Assembly (NCBI GenBank): GCA_963681505.1
Contig: OY811976.1
Coordinates: forward strand, 3,515,588 to 3,579,587
From: Eunapius fragilis
Taxonomy: Eukaryota > Porifera > Demospongiae > Spongillida > Spongillidae
Length of the DNA: 64,000 bases
Direction of reading: 5' to 3'
Under the pieces are notes generated by a model that had not been told where the DNA came from, made no database searches, and saw only the letters and a list, made by a program, of their open reading frames with translations. Positions 48,040 to 60,557 of this stretch are shown piece after piece; positions within the stretch are counted from its first letter, which is position 1; each line of letters begins with the position of its first letter. Position numbers and translations under genes: made by a program.

Positions 48040-49740
48040 TCAAGCTTGTTAGATCACTCTCTCCCATAGCAGACATGTCCACATTAGTCAGTACATAATC
48101 CAGGTTCCAAGTGTTTCTGGTGGTCTCCTACCATGAGTTGATTGATACAATCCTTGCTGTTGTATGGGTTCCTCTGTAAAATCCTGTAAACCTTCATTCT
48201 CAGGCGCATTTTCTTCTTGTTTTTCAGTCTGATCATTTTCCATGATCACTTGGTATACTGAAACATTGTTTGGCAATACATTGTTATCCTGCTGCAGAAC
48301 TGTAATGGCCTCACCTCCAACAGACCATTTTGAATGAACATGTTGTCATACATGTCTTCTACTTCATCATTGTTTTTTTAGTGTCAGACATGGTCTGCTG
48401 TTGGTCCTTGTTCCTCGTGCCTGTTCAGATATGGCTTTAAACGATCAACTTGTACCACCCGCTGCTTATGTGGAGGGAGATTCCATTTAATCTGATACAC
48501 TCCATTATCATACACCTTGTAATCGTGTATAGTCACATCCAATATGCATTGAGCTTTTTGGAAAGCCTCTGCGGTACTGCTGGGCAATATAACCAGACCC
48601 TTTCTCCCTCCTAAAAAGGTTAACCTTCCACCGAATGGTTGTACAGCTGCTATTGTCTATGTTGCTCTGTACCCAAATGTTGCCTAACGTGGTCATAGGC
48701 TTCAGTCAGGAGTTGTTCTAACATCTTTGCAAACTCCAAAGTGCTAGCTGTGGACATGCCTGGGGGTTTTCCAAACATTACGTCGATGTGTAATTGCACT
48801 TCTCGTCCAAGCATAAGAGAGAATAGTGTAACCTTGTGATCTCATGGAGAAAAGTACAATAAGCCATCATGAGGCAAGGTAAATTGAGGTCCCAATCATG
48901 TTCATCCTCATTACTGACCATTTTCAGCATTGAAAGCAAGGTGCGATTGAATCTTTCGATCATGCCATTAAACCGGGGATGATAGGAAGTAGTCCTGCTC
49001 TTCACAACCCCTAGTAACCTGCAAATTTCTTTTACAAAGTTAGACTCAAAATTTCTGCCATGGTATATGTGAAGATATGCAGGAGTCCCATATATAACAA
49101 CAAATTCCTTCACTAATAGTCACAGCCACACGTTGATTGGGTTTGCTGATCTGTGTACCAACCTCCATGATAGAATGCCAGTGCTTCATGGGAGACTTTT
49201 GGTCACCACACAGTACAAGCCCAGCACCATTCTTCAATATCAAGCCATTGTCCCACCCTTTAAAACCTCTGGCATGCTTTGCCTAGCACCTTTGTCTCTC
49301 CAAGGTATCCACTAGTAGGGGCATCATGCAACTCAGAAAGCAAAATGGAAGGTACCAGTACTACCTTGGGTAAGACCAATTGCAAGCAGCGATTCTGACC
49401 ATTCCCCGATGAATCCTTCCGTGACCGGTAAAAAACGCTGGGACCAGAGGCTCTCTAAAGTGATACTAGCTGTATGTGGGCATGTTTTAGGGAAATCATG
49501 TTGTATCCATTTCACCATCTGCACAATGTCAGGATCATCACACTGAAACCTAATGACATTCTGTTTTGTCCACTGCAATACCCGACCACCTGCATCATTA
49601 TCCACCTGGCTACACACCACTTGCTCAGTACCTTAGATATTCTGCGACTGGACAAGTCGTCATCACTTGCATCACAGTCCATAATAAATTCTTCTTTAAA
49701 ATTTGGGTAAACTAGCATTGGGGCAGAAGTACGCTTGGTC
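48040..49740 (-). pseudogene. Minus-strand gypsy fragment: RNase H end to polyprotein tail, copy 1
   Basis: Read on minus: RNase H start (FIMDCDASDDD, about 49680), zinc-finger region, integrase core (complement 48778-49113: YHPRFNGMIERFNRTLLSML), GPY/F end (complement 48384-48587: VVQVDRLKPYLN) and tail (complement 48088-48276). In the integrase the second catalytic Asp position reads IYHGRNF where TDQGRNF is usual. Many stops and frame changes. Confidence 0.8.
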
Positions 49741-50640
49741 TAAAGAGCTTCAAATGCTCTTCCATACTGCTCGGTCCAGAGCTTAAACTGTAGTAGGAAT
49801 TACTGCTAAGTACTACTATCTCGACAGTCCTCCCACATAAATGCCTATTTGGCGATGGTTGTAACTTAGCAATCAATCTGAGTTTGATCAAGTGCCTTAG
49901 AAGAATATTACTTCCAAACACTTTTATAAAGATGTCAAGCAGTAAAACACACTGCATCCATGTCTATTCACATTGTCATGAGAGCAGAATTTTATGTTCA
50001 TGTCAAGCCCGAATTTAAATCGTTGTCCCGCTTTGAGGGGTGGCCAGCCCATTTATAAACTGGCCATCTGGGCCACTTGGAAGAAACTGATGGACGTAGT
50101 AACCTTAACATGCTACGTTTGTGATAACTATCACTCTTTGAAGATGAGATGAAGTCTTAAAATCGGCCAGCTCGTGCATGATCTCCATGCGTGTCAAGTC
50201 CGTATTGCCTACATGTGTATATGGAGAGTCTTGCGAGGTGAAAGTCGTTGCTGTAGTTTTGATATGTGTACAAGAATGCTTAGATTAAAATGTGTTCATT
50301 TAATGCAAAGGAAAGCACAAAAACCATATATAAACGCAGAACATTAAAAAAACATGAGGATTGGGCTAAATATCAGTCATGTTCTGTACAATAGGACGAA
50401 ACTAAAGTTTGTAGGACAATTGTGCGAAATATAAGACGAAACTTAACACATGTATATGTATTTTCACTCTGAACAAATCACATTATGTCCTACAAATTCT
50501 TGCGCATTTAAGGTGATTCCGCGCATCACATAATTGAAAATGAGATTAGCCATACTGAAATCAATGACGTTGCTTATTCAAACAAGCCATTAGCATATTG
50601 TGCGCTATCTGTATTCTGTTTCCTTCATCTGCCTGCATGC
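49741..50640. other. Inverted upstream block of secreted gene C
   Basis: Inverse of the blocks at 43540-44420 and 56400-57300, without the CAGTAGCGG MITE (empty site near 50207). No gene called. Confidence 0.6.
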
Positions 50641-50653
50641 CTAGCCTAATTTG

Positions 50654-50662
50654 TATATAAAG
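50654..50662 (+). promoter_or_regulatory. TATA box of secreted gene C
   Basis: TATATAAAG lies about 45 bp upstream of the ATG. It is present in the same place in copies A, B, D and in the decayed paralogues. Confidence 0.7.
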
Positions 50663-50701
50663 TTGTGTATAGATCACTGCAAACCATCTCGGAAAACAAA
50701 A

Positions 50702-51305
50702 ATGGTGTTCGTTGCGACATTTGGTGCAATGCTAGTGATCTTGATCAGTACTATGCAGTGTGCTCCTACTAAAAGACAAAACTCTGCGGACAAAGATGAG
50801 AATTTGGAAAGTCTTATTAGAGGTGTTCTTTTCCTTGGTAGCTTAGCTCCAGGATCTACGGTGCGTGTATCCCAAAACAATATAACAGTTTCAGATTTGC
50901 ATTTATAACAGGTGGTAAATGTCACCGATGAGGCTTCCAAGGTACTTCTAGCAGTATGCCTTTTGAAGAACTTACCGTGGTCACGTGAAAACACCAGTGA
51001 CACCCAGTTCCATGCATTGATGGCAGTCAAGGAAGCTGTTATCAACAACACGTGCGCATGGGTAAGAGCAAAGAATTATAGTGTGGATTCTTTATTCACT
51101 ACTTGTAACATTTCAGCTATCATCATCGCTACAATCGTTTTCATGCGACGATCTGTCTGCTCACTGCAGTACAGCGGAGATTGTGAATGTTCTACATACT
51201 ACATTCAAAGGTAGCAGACCCGCATCGTGCGATGAATGGATCACCAACAATCTCGGTAGTTACAATGACGAAATTAGATCAGTTTTTCGCGATCAGTGTG
51301 CATGA
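50702..51305 (+). CDS. Secreted six-cysteine protein, copy C (165 aa, 3 exons)
   Basis: Exons 50702-50860, 50912-51061, 51117-51305, phase 0. Signal peptide MVFVATFGAMLVILISTMQC, cleavage likely before APTKRQN. Six cysteines in exons 2-3 (AVCLL, NTCAW, FSCDD, AHCST, ASCDE, DQCA). NxT/S sites include NVT, NTS and NNT. Intron 2 is 55 nt and not a multiple of three, unlike copies A and B, so retention would break the frame. It is the most diverged of the open copies and the only one on the plus strand, inside an inverted block. Function unknown. Confidence 0.84.
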
Positions 51306-52400
51306 CGTACCATGTCAAACCCGCCCAAATTTTACCTTACACTGAATATATACAATTATAATTACTATTACATCAATTTTTATGGGGTCGATCGCGAGGC
51401 AGCGTAGCGGGACGTAACCCCTTTTTTATATTATCTACGAGAAAGTTGGCAGCATATAGGATTGGAAGGAAATAGTGGTGTAAAATGTAAGGATACAAGG
51501 GTCTCATAAGAAGAAGAAATGTAATAGTCTTACATTTCGCACAAGATAACTTTGAATTTTTTAATGGTGTTGCGTTATTCATCATTCTCACACTCCTGAA
51601 TGCTGCTATTTAACCAGCCACACAAATGACCAATTTGAAACTAAGCAATTTGTTTTAAATACTAGCTTATATGAACACCCATATTCATATTCTGTGGGCG
51701 ATAATGACATGATGTCCATTTGAACTGCAACAATATTTAGTTTCGGCACACCCCTCCCCAGATATGAAGAGCCAATCAGCAACTGCCCAGGTAGACTTTT
51801 GGTCTGTATGAAGTAAATGAATAAAAAATCGTTGCCAATAATTTTCTGGAATCACAGATGAATAGCATAGTGTAAGGCCAGGGTTACAAGAATTTTTGTA
51901 TATTGTCCGATGGGTTATACATAAAATCCGGATATATGCGGAAGCTGTTGGTGTTCATGAACAACGTTTCTAGCTTGAGTTCCTCATAGCGGAAGGAAGG
52001 AGAATGGTGGCGAATACTGTTGGACCGGGTACGAAACGTAGGCACGAGTATCTTTGTTCTCTTAAAGCGCGCATTGTTACGACACAGAACCAACGTAAAA
52101 CTGCTCTTATTTGTGTTATCGTACGACAAAGAGGGATAGCTGTTGTCACACACTCGGCACTATGTGCCAGGCATAGCAACTGTTTATTCCGTAAGGTTTC
52201 CCAAGGATGGCGGTATACACGTAGAGCTCCGATCAAACACTGTACAAGAGCAGCTGTCCGGATGTGACATCAAACTAATCAAGAATGATTAAATTCGTAG
52301 TACCTTACGCGCAACTCGTCCATTCAATTGGTCAGTCGATAACATCACCACGATCAATTGATCTCTAATACTCGAACATTTACTCATTTATTTGGTAAGT
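51306..52400. other. Downstream flank of gene C and unique sequence
   Basis: 51310-51860 is the inverse of the downstream flanks of A, B and D. 51880-52400 includes a degenerate relative (about 52010-52090) of the long-TIR element end. No gene recognised. Confidence 0.5.
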
Positions 52401-52408
52401 TATACATA

Positions 52409-53089
52409 TCACAGAGCACAACTCAGATCCAATGGAGAACCAGCGCTGAAAAGCGGATTAAAAGATAAAATGTCAACAAACACATAATTGATCAATCTGC
52501 ATGTAACATTGTTCGCATTAAAGTATGGAGGTATAGTGATAAAACAGAAAACCAAGGTCTGCCACAACTGCGCTATGTGGAAAGGAATACGGATCGTAGC
52601 AATTTCATTCAAGGCGCACATTAATTCAATCACTTGCTCGCAACTATAAATGGAATGAATGTACTGGAGGGGGATAGTGACACATCATATACTAATGCAC
52701 GCTTTCCAATACAGTTACAATTATTATACGCAACTTACAGGCTGTTGCTCCACATACGAGCACGTTATATTCCGAACGCGATTCAAGTTCACAGACGGGG
52801 TGCAATCATTATTTCTTGCTTGCCGAAGGACGTTAAAGGATGCGATAAACTTATCATAGTTATCTTGTATTTCTAACTGTACATGTGGACCAAAAAGTTT
52901 ATTCAAAATGAACACTTCATTGAATGGCCATTTCCATCACGTTCTATTAAGTGCATAACTCAAGCCGTCCAAAACCTGAAAATTATTCATGAGAGAAGTC
53001 AATCTATCCTCTAAAGTGGCGTAATTCACCACTGCCAGTGAAAGAATGCAGGCTGCCTGCAGTTGGACATGGAAGTTCATCACAAACAT
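52409..53089 (-). pseudogene. Second secreted-type gene, possible distant paralogue, one in-frame TGA
   Basis: Exon 1 complement(52739..53089) starts MFVMNFHVQLQAACILSLAV (signal-peptide-like) and ends at a strong donor GTAAGT. Exon 2 complement(52409..52663) ends with TGA. Phase 0; about 201 codons with one TGA at 52937-52939 (codon 51). A TATAAATA box is at 53148-53155, about 60 bp upstream. The intron follows NITCSYVEQQP and the next exon has IYSCEQVIELMCALNEI, which parallels NTCAW and SFSCDDLSAHCSTAEI across the phase-0 intron of the 165-aa family. The TGA may be a nonsense mutation (consistent with CGA to TGA) or a sign of other splicing. Confidence 0.5.
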
Positions 53090-53159
53090 TTTCTGCTGAA
53101 TGCTGATATTGCTCCTGCCTCGTAATATATTCTGTAGTGCAGTCGCGTATTTATACCAA

Positions 53160-53630
53160 TGTATGCTTACTAGCCTCTTCTATGTCCGGACATGACGAGC
53201 GATTTGTTATAATATTATCCACCATAGGAATTAATAAAGATTTATAGGAGGCTGGTCAGAGAAACTTGAATCGTCCATTTAAGGTATAAGCCCTATTACT
53301 CACTATGATAACCGATTTAAACCTGCAAGAATGTGAAGTTAGGAGTAAATGCATGATTAAGCGTTCAATGAAGTAGATCGTAGTTGCATGCCGGTCGATA
53401 TGTACAATGCGTCATTGTGCGCGTGAGTTAACGAGGCCTTGTCAAACCGGACTGAACAATCGGCTATTTATTGTTGCATGCAGCATGGAACTCGCGGGAC
53501 CACCTTTAATGAACGATGTACCGCGCGGAAGATAGGGAGTCACCTGCATGCAGAAGGATTTGGAACACTATAAGGGGCAGGGTTGCCAAAGGCCAGCGGG
53601 CCTGTCAGGCCGACCTGACTGGCAGACCCA
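53160..53630. other. Unassigned sequence upstream of DIRS copy D
   Basis: No gene or repeat structure recognised apart from short GC-rich segments near 53590. Confidence 0.4.
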
Positions 53631-53635
53631 TGGCC

Positions 53636-54047
53636 TTCGCTTTAGCCTTAGATACACCCTATCCTAAACGCCAGAGTTTTAAATCATCTCTCACAATCGA
53701 AGCTATTCCAGTCAAGGTAAATGTAAGCAATGCTGCATTCTTTTATACACAAGTGCTGGGTCACAGGCTGCGGAGGGGTGCACCCCGCCAAGGCCTGCCC
53801 CCTTGCCTTGGACTGCTTGAGCTCCAGCAACTCAACGATCATCCTTACAAGGCCTGCGTCTCCTGGCGGTGTGCATGTCCTGGACCATCGGCTACAACGG
53901 ACCTCACTTGCCTTTCACTGCACGCAACTAATTTCACTGTCTATTACTCCACAATTGACGATGTGGTGGGGCCCTTAGCAGATTTGAAAAAGGAGCCATG
54001 ATGGCCAAGGCTGACCTAAAATCTGCATTCAGAATGGTTCCAATCGC
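53636..54047 (+). pseudogene. DIRS-like RT fragment, copy D
   Basis: It matches copies A and B from TTAGCCTTAGATACACC to the AFRMVPI motif, then joins gag of the next element at 54047. The hairpin, RNase H and recombinase parts are missing. Confidence 0.72.
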
Positions 54048-55215
54048 ATGGGCGACGAAGTGGATGATATCCTACGGTCATTCGGTCTATCTGCGGAAGA
54101 ATCAAAAAAGTACAGTGTCGTAAAGGGCAAATTTGAGTCTCATTTTGTCCCTCGGAGAAACGTTATATCTGAATGAGCTAAGTTTAATCAAAGGAGACAA
54201 GAAGATGGGGAAACTGTGGATGCTTTTAGAACGGATCTCTACCGGCTGGCTGAATTTTGCGATTATATGGCGCTTCAAGGAGAAATGATTAGGGACAGAA
54301 TATTGGTGGGTATACGGGATTCACAACTGTCAAAAAAATTGCAGATGGACCCTAACCTTACCTTAGAGAAAGCAGTAGCACAATCTCGACTGGCGGAAAG
54401 TGTGAGGAAACAGCAGGCAATAATTCGATGTGGTCAGTCTCAACTCCAGCCTGCCAACATTGATGCAGTCTCTCCTGGTAGACTGCAGCAGCAGACCTTA
54501 CATACAAAAGGACTACAACCGGCAATACGGAAGTCAACACAGTTAACACAGGGGACACAGAGTAAATGCCTAAATTATGGGAAAGGGTTCCCACATGATC
54601 GCAGAAATTTTACGGCAAGAAATGTAACTTTCAATAAATGTAAATAAACTTCAGTAGGGAGTATGGTTTTGAACACAACACTAGTAGCCCATTTTATCCA
54701 CAATCCACAGTCCCATTTTATCCACAATCCACAGTCCAATGGGGAAGCAGAGAGGGCAGTAAGAACAGTGAAGAGTCTATGGAAAAAAGAAAAAGATACA
54801 TTTTTGGCCTGCCTGATATACCGTGCGACTCCTCTTGAAATCGGTTACAGTCCAGCTGAATTGCTCATGTGTAGGAGACTCAGAACCACTTTGCCTCTGG
54901 CCCAGGAACAGAGAGTCCCCAAACTCCCGGATCCTATAGTGCTGTCGAACAAAAATGACCAAGATAAAGGGAGACAAAGAAAGAATTTTGATGCAGATCA
55001 TGGAGTAAAGATGCTTCCTACATTGCACCCGAGAGATCGCTCCACGATCCTTTGTGGTGGAGACACAAGATGGGAAATTCAGACGTAATAGGCGTGCTTT
55101 TGTTCTAATGCCAAAAGACCAAGATGACAGAGGAGGAGTCCTCTGTCATCTTGGTCTTTTGGCATAAGAACTAAAGCACGCCTTGCCTAGATGTCAGAGG
55201 AGTAGGAAACTACAG
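54048..55215 (+). mobile_element. Internally deleted gypsy element, copy D
   Basis: Gag (from 54048, TGA near 54174, reopening at 54216) runs to just before the zinc knuckle and then jumps to the integrase end (PQSNGEAERAVRT near 54735), losing protease, RT and RNase H. At the joint HFIHNPQS-type coding is duplicated (two CCCATTTTATCCACAATCCACAGTC units). The palindrome 55091-55182 is kept. Confidence 0.82.
55091..55182. repeat. 44-bp-arm palindrome, copy D
   Basis: Arms from GGCGTGCTTT, with two mismatches in the left arm, and loop GGAG. In copy B the inner 41 bp are perfect. Confidence 0.93.
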
Positions 55216-55631
55216 ATGAACAGGCTAAATGCAGTCCAATTGGACACCATGTCATAAACACCCACATAATATATGAATATGGGTGTTCATTTAAGCTATT
55301 ATTTACAACAAAATGCTTAGCTTCAAAGTTGTCAATTGTGTGGCTGGTTAAATTGCAGGAGTGAAGTGTGTGAGAATGATGAATAACACAACAAAATTAT
55401 CAAAATTGTCTAGAGCGAAATATAGGACTATAATATTCTCATTTAATGAGACCCACTGATGCCTTCCATTCCTTTATGCCGCCAACTTTCTCACAAAGAA
55501 TTTTTTATTGCTTATAATATCTCTGTTAGGTCCCTTTTCGCTTGCCTTGCGATTGACTCCTTGATTTAATATTTATTATAAATATATAAATTCAGTGTAA
55601 GGTAAAATTTGGGTGGGTATGGCACAGTGCG

Positions 55632-56240
55632 TCATGCACACCGATCGCGAAAAACTGATCTAATTTCGTCATTGTAACTACCGAGATTGTTGTTAATCCA
55701 TTCATCGCACGATGCGGGTCTGCTACCTTTGAATGTAGTATGTAGAACATTCACAATCTCCGCTGTACTGCAGTGAGCAGACAGATCGTCGCATGAAAAC
55801 GATTGTAGCGATGATGATAGCTGAAATGTTACAAGTACTGATTAAAGAACCCATGCCACATTGTAATTCTTTGCTCTTACCCATGCGCATGAGTTGTTGA
55901 TAACAGCATCCTTGATTGCCATCAATGCATAGAACTGGCTCTCACTGGTGTTTTCACGTGACCACGGTAAGTTCTTCAAAAGACATACTGCGAGAAGTAC
56001 CTTGGAAGCCTCATCGGTGATATTTACCACCTGTTATAAATGCAAATCTGAAACTATTATATTGTTTTGGGATACACGCACCGTAGATCCTGGAGCTAAG
56101 CTACCAAGGAAAAGAACACCTCTAATAAGACTTTCCAAATTCTCATCTTTGTCCGCAGAGTTTTGTCTTTTAGTAGGAGCACACTGCACAGTGCTGATGG
56201 AGATCACTAGCATTACAGCAAATGTCGCGACGAACACCAT
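55632..56240 (-). CDS. Secreted six-cysteine protein, copy D (165 aa, 3 exons)
   Basis: Exons complement(56082..56240), complement(55881..56030), complement(55632..55820), phase 0. Signal peptide MVFVATFAVMLVISISTVQC, then APTKRQN. All six cysteines are conserved (AVCLL, NSCAW, FSCDD, AHCST, ASCDE, DRCA). Intron 2 is 60 nt but carries a stop, so the in-frame retention possible in A and B is lost here. TATATAAAG upstream. The gypsy copy D ends about 420 bp downstream of the gene. Function unknown. Confidence 0.83.
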
Positions 56241-56709
56241 TTCTGTTTTCCGAGATGGTTTGCAATCATCCATACACAACTTTATATACAAATTAAGGCA
56301 TGCAGGCAGATGTAGGAAACAGAATATAATATGCTAATGGCTTGTTTGAATAAGCATCGTCATTGATTTCAGTATGGCTAAGCTCATTTTCAATTATGTG
56401 ATGCGCGGAATCACCTTAAATGCGCGTAGAATTTGTAGGACATAATGTTATTTGTTCAGAGTGAAAATACATATACATGTGCTAAGTTTCGTCCTATATT
56501 TCGCACGATTGTCGTACAAATTCTAGTTTCGTCCAATAGTATAACATGATATGTAGCCCAATCGTCGTGTTGTCTTTATGTTATGCGTGCATGTACATGT
56601 TTTTCGTGCTTCCCTTGACATTGAAGGAACGTATCCTACTTGTACACATATCAAAACTACAGCAACGGTTTTCACCTCGCAGAACTATCTATATACAAGT
56701 GCAGGCAAT

Positions 56710-56855
56710 CAGTAGCGGTGTGGCTGGGGGGACAAACCAGTTATTCTCCGTGTAATCACCAGTAAAATAGAAAATACTGACAAATAATTATGCGAACGTA
56801 CGCAGGTTTGCCCCTCCCACCACCCTCCCCCCCCCCCCCAGCCACACCGCCACTG
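56710..56855. mobile_element. MITE, same insertion as 43861-43997
   Basis: Ends CAGTAGCGGTGTGG and CCGCCACTG after CAGGCAAT, in the matching position of block D. The right copy of the duplication has a small insertion (CAGGCAGACAAT). Confidence 0.9.
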
Positions 56856-58956
56856 CAGGCAGACAATGCGGACTTTACTCGCGCTGCATGGCCGATTTTT
56901 AGACGTTCGTCTCATCTTCAAAGCGTGATAATTATCAAAAAGGTAGCATGCTAACGTTCCTACGTTCATCTATTTCTTCAAAGAGGCCCAGCTGGCCAGT
57001 TTTAAAATGAGCTGGCCTCCCTCAAAGCGGGTCAGCGGTTAAAAGTCGGGCCTTGACACATGTACATAAAATTCTGTGCTCATGACAATGTGAAAAGTCA
57101 TGCATGCAGTGTGTTTTACTGCTCGATGCCTTTGTAAAAGTGTTTGGAAGGATTATTCTTCTTTTAAGGTACGTGATGAATCTCAGATTGGTTGCTAAGT
57201 TACACCCATTGCCTAATAGGCATTTATGTGGGAGGGCTGTGATGATAGTAGTACTAGTAGTAATACTTTGTGAATTCCTACTACAGTGCAAGCAGTGTCA
57301 GTGTCTTAAGTCATGCAGGTAAGAAACAGCATTAGATTGGGTACAATATGCGGACGGGAGTAGCTGTTTGAGTCTAGTGGGTGGAGTATTAATAATGTAA
57401 TGCAGAACTAGATGTAGCAACACATATGTCGTATTTGAGCTCTGAAGTCTACATTACTGGCTATAGACGGGCTACCTTCCATTGTGTGTGTATACATATT
57501 TCCTGGTATTATATGCTATTTTTGTGGGTGCTGCTTAATTTGTATATAAAGTTGTGATAGATCATTGCTAACCATGCCATCTAAGAAAACAGAAATGGTG
57601 TTCGTCGCCAAATCTGCTGTAGTGCTAGTAATCTCCATCAGTACTACACAGGGTGCTCCTACCAAAAACCCCGCCGACAAAGATGAAAGTTTGGACAGGC
57701 TTATGAGAAGCGTTCTTTTCCTCAGTCGCTTAGATCAAGGATCTAATGTAGTACTGCCGCTTTTTGTCGATATCATCGAAATTAACATAACCCAACATAA
57801 ATACAAAATAGGATACAATATAAATATATAAAAGTTGCAGATATGACATCATGCTGGTGCCAAACTTAATAATGCATGATATTCCTAATGTGCTGAATGT
57901 TCAACCATACTATTCCATCAATATATTACCAATTGTAGATATTGATACAATATTTTATGTAATTCTGTTCAGTTACAAATTCTCTCTTTCTTTTGCTACG
58001 GAAGTCACATGTTCTCCATTACAACCCGGCAGTCGAACGTGATACCCTCCAAAAGGATGTTCAAACTGCGATAAGGAGTGCCTGAGTATAAAATTGCACA
58101 TGTGTAAAAAAAACCCTACCCTCCTATTGACAGATTCATCACATGATCATCATGGCTTGCAGTCTGGTCCAAGTCTCATGATCCCCTCCATGGCCACTTT
58201 TGGTGATGTAAAAGGGTGAATAGTCTTCAGGAGTACCTGTGTACATTTGAAAATGAAACACCACCTATCTATTGACTCACATGTCGATGAGATCACACCC
58301 ATCACATGATCTCCATGAAGACCACATGGGGACCACACACATCCTAGTAACAGGATCCCCTCCATGGCAACCTGTAAAAGGGTGAACAGTCACAGAACCT
58401 GTTGAAATGAGAACTCGAGTAATTGTTAAATATTTCTTCACCGGTATCGGAAGTTTTGCTAGAAACTAAATTTAAGATTTGACACCTAATATGAATATCA
58501 TAAAAAACACGCGACCCCTACATAACGAGACTCCTGGCGATCGGATCGCTTAGCTAATTGTTTTATTCAAACGATAATACGAAACAGTGTTATTTCGTCG
58601 TTTGTTTGATTCGCAAACCCGCCCGGTTGCAGAGAACAAAAGGGTACTGCCCGTCCTCGTACCCAGTCCCGGAATTATCCTCATTCTCAATATGACCGCG
58701 CATAGAAACTCATTTAAAGAAAGAAAATTTCACCAATAGCTTCAGAGTTGCCTGCATGGAGAAGTGCCTACTGTGATCAAATACTCGATTGTATATTTTG
58801 GCAATTGTATTGTTATATTGGGCCGTACTAAACGCAACTCGTAGTAGAATCTTGACGAGTTTAGAATTTTCGATAACCAAACCAGAAAAATACAGGAGCA
58901 GTAGCAAACGATTTATAATCAACTACATCAATTAAGATGTATATAATTAGACAAGT

Positions 58957-59169
58957 AAATAAAAAACGTTCTCTATGAGACAGTTGGTGGGATATAGGTT
59001 TTGAAGGCAATGGTGGTGAAGAAAGCAAGAAACAAGGGTCTGTAATAATAATTATAGGACTATGACATTTTCCCTTACTATTACAGACTCTTGTTTTTTG
59101 CTTTTTACACCACCATTGCCTTCAAATCCTATATCCCACCAACTTTCTCATAGAGAAGGTTTTTTATTT
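58957..59169. repeat. Fold-back repeat, paralogue of 45763-45979
   Basis: Same arms and arrangement, inside the long-TIR element. Confidence 0.87.
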
Positions 59170-59304
59170 TCTTGTTTCATTCATTTTTTCTTTGTTCGTG
59201 CACATTGATCCGCAATGTTAAGCCACCAATGTTATAATGTAAACCAAACTTAGATAGCTACATTTGTATACCTTTGAATAACTTTATAGGTTTACTCTTT
59301 AGAT

Positions 59305-59491
59305 CAGTGGCGTCCTGGCTTTCTTGTACCGGGGGGGGGGGGGGGGGGGGGGGGGTGAGAACCATAAATGGCGTCCCTTATATTAATTTCACTCACGCGT
59401 ATAATCACATTATCTTAGCCATTTTGGCGCCCCCTCATTTCAGTCCCGCAGTAAGGGTCTTGCCCCCCGCCCCCCGGCCAGGACGCCACTG
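59305..59491. mobile_element. 187-bp hAT MITE, 8-bp duplication CTTTMGAT
   Basis: Ends CAGTGGCGTCCTGGC and GCCAGGACGCCACTG are flanked by CTTTAGAT (left) and CTTTCGAT (right). The block-B copy has CTTTCGAT on its left side, so the mismatch is a later change. Confidence 0.92.
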
Positions 59492-59602
59492 CTTTCGATC
59501 GCCTTGTTTGACTCTGCAGTGTACGCTTGGCCCTCTCGTACCGCACTCTCTTCGCCAAGCGAGCAGATTCAGGACTCTACCAATTACGCTGCCTTTTAGC
59601 TG

Positions 59603-60557
59603 CAGTGGCGTAGGAAGGGAATAAAAAGTGCAGCGGCCAAAGTTAAATGGCAGAGTCCTCCAGGGAGGGTGCGGGAGGGGGGCGCCCCTCCCGTCCAGCT
59701 AGGGGGGTACAGCGCTCCCCCATGGGGGCCTGGGGCGGATCGAGCCCCAGAAGCCGACGCTTTTTGCGTAGAAAAACACCCCCAAAACGCACTTGTTTTT
59801 AAGTGAAAACATTATTCCGAAAAAAAATCCGTGTCCAATGAACAATAGCAAGCATGCATGGAACAGAGCAATGTACCAGCAATTATCACGCTAAATGTCT
59901 GTTGGAAAAAGTTTCCAAAAAAGGCTTCACGATGGCTACAACCTTTTGAAAATTCATTGCCGATTTCAATATAACAGATCCGGTCTGTTAGGTGTCTGTG
60001 AATATGTAGAACCATGATATGATTCAGCCTCTCTTGGGACATGGTTGCTCTCAGGTAGGACTTTATTCGACGCAAAGCACTAAACGAACGCTCACTGACT
60101 GCATGCATTCGTAGCAGGCATAACTAATATCAAGGAAGCTAAAACACATACTTCAGATAGTAGTAGCCTCTGTGGTGGAGACAGTCCTTGTAAGCACTTG
60201 ATGACAGTATGTAGCTCGTGAGTAGGCTCACATGAAATGTTGCTCGAGAGAATCGATAGCTGCATTTTTAGTTGTTACTTGTTAATGTCATCCTTGTAGA
60301 AGTCTGCAACAATGTTCAACCCTTCATCAAACTTGCCATTATTTGCAGCTTTCACTAAGAGAGCTTCAAGATTTGTGTACATTCATCATTACATCAATAC
60401 GTGCTCGTAAAATGAATAATTCACTAGCAGCAGCTGCTCAGCTGATTGAATTACATACATCTATACTGCCTGTATCATGAAAATTATAAGTTAGCCTATA
60501 TGTTAGTTTATTTTTCTCATATGAAAAAGTGCAGCGGCAGCAGCTCCTACGCCACTG
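59603..60557 (-). mobile_element. 955-bp deleted hAT element, AGCTG duplication
   Basis: Ends CAGTGGCGTAGGA and TCCTACGCCACTG, flanked by AGCTG (59598-59602, 60558-60562). The related segment in block B (near 46370) has no insertion. A fragment of the transposase gene remains on minus. Confidence 0.92.
59812..60108 (-). pseudogene. hAT transposase dimerisation-domain fragment
   Basis: Contains SERSFSALRRIKSYLRATMS and QERLNHIMVLHIHR, the hATC dimerisation signature. The sequence just upstream (VMPATNA-type) is in another frame because of a 4-bp TGCA duplication. The catalytic domain and BED finger are absent. Confidence 0.88.
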
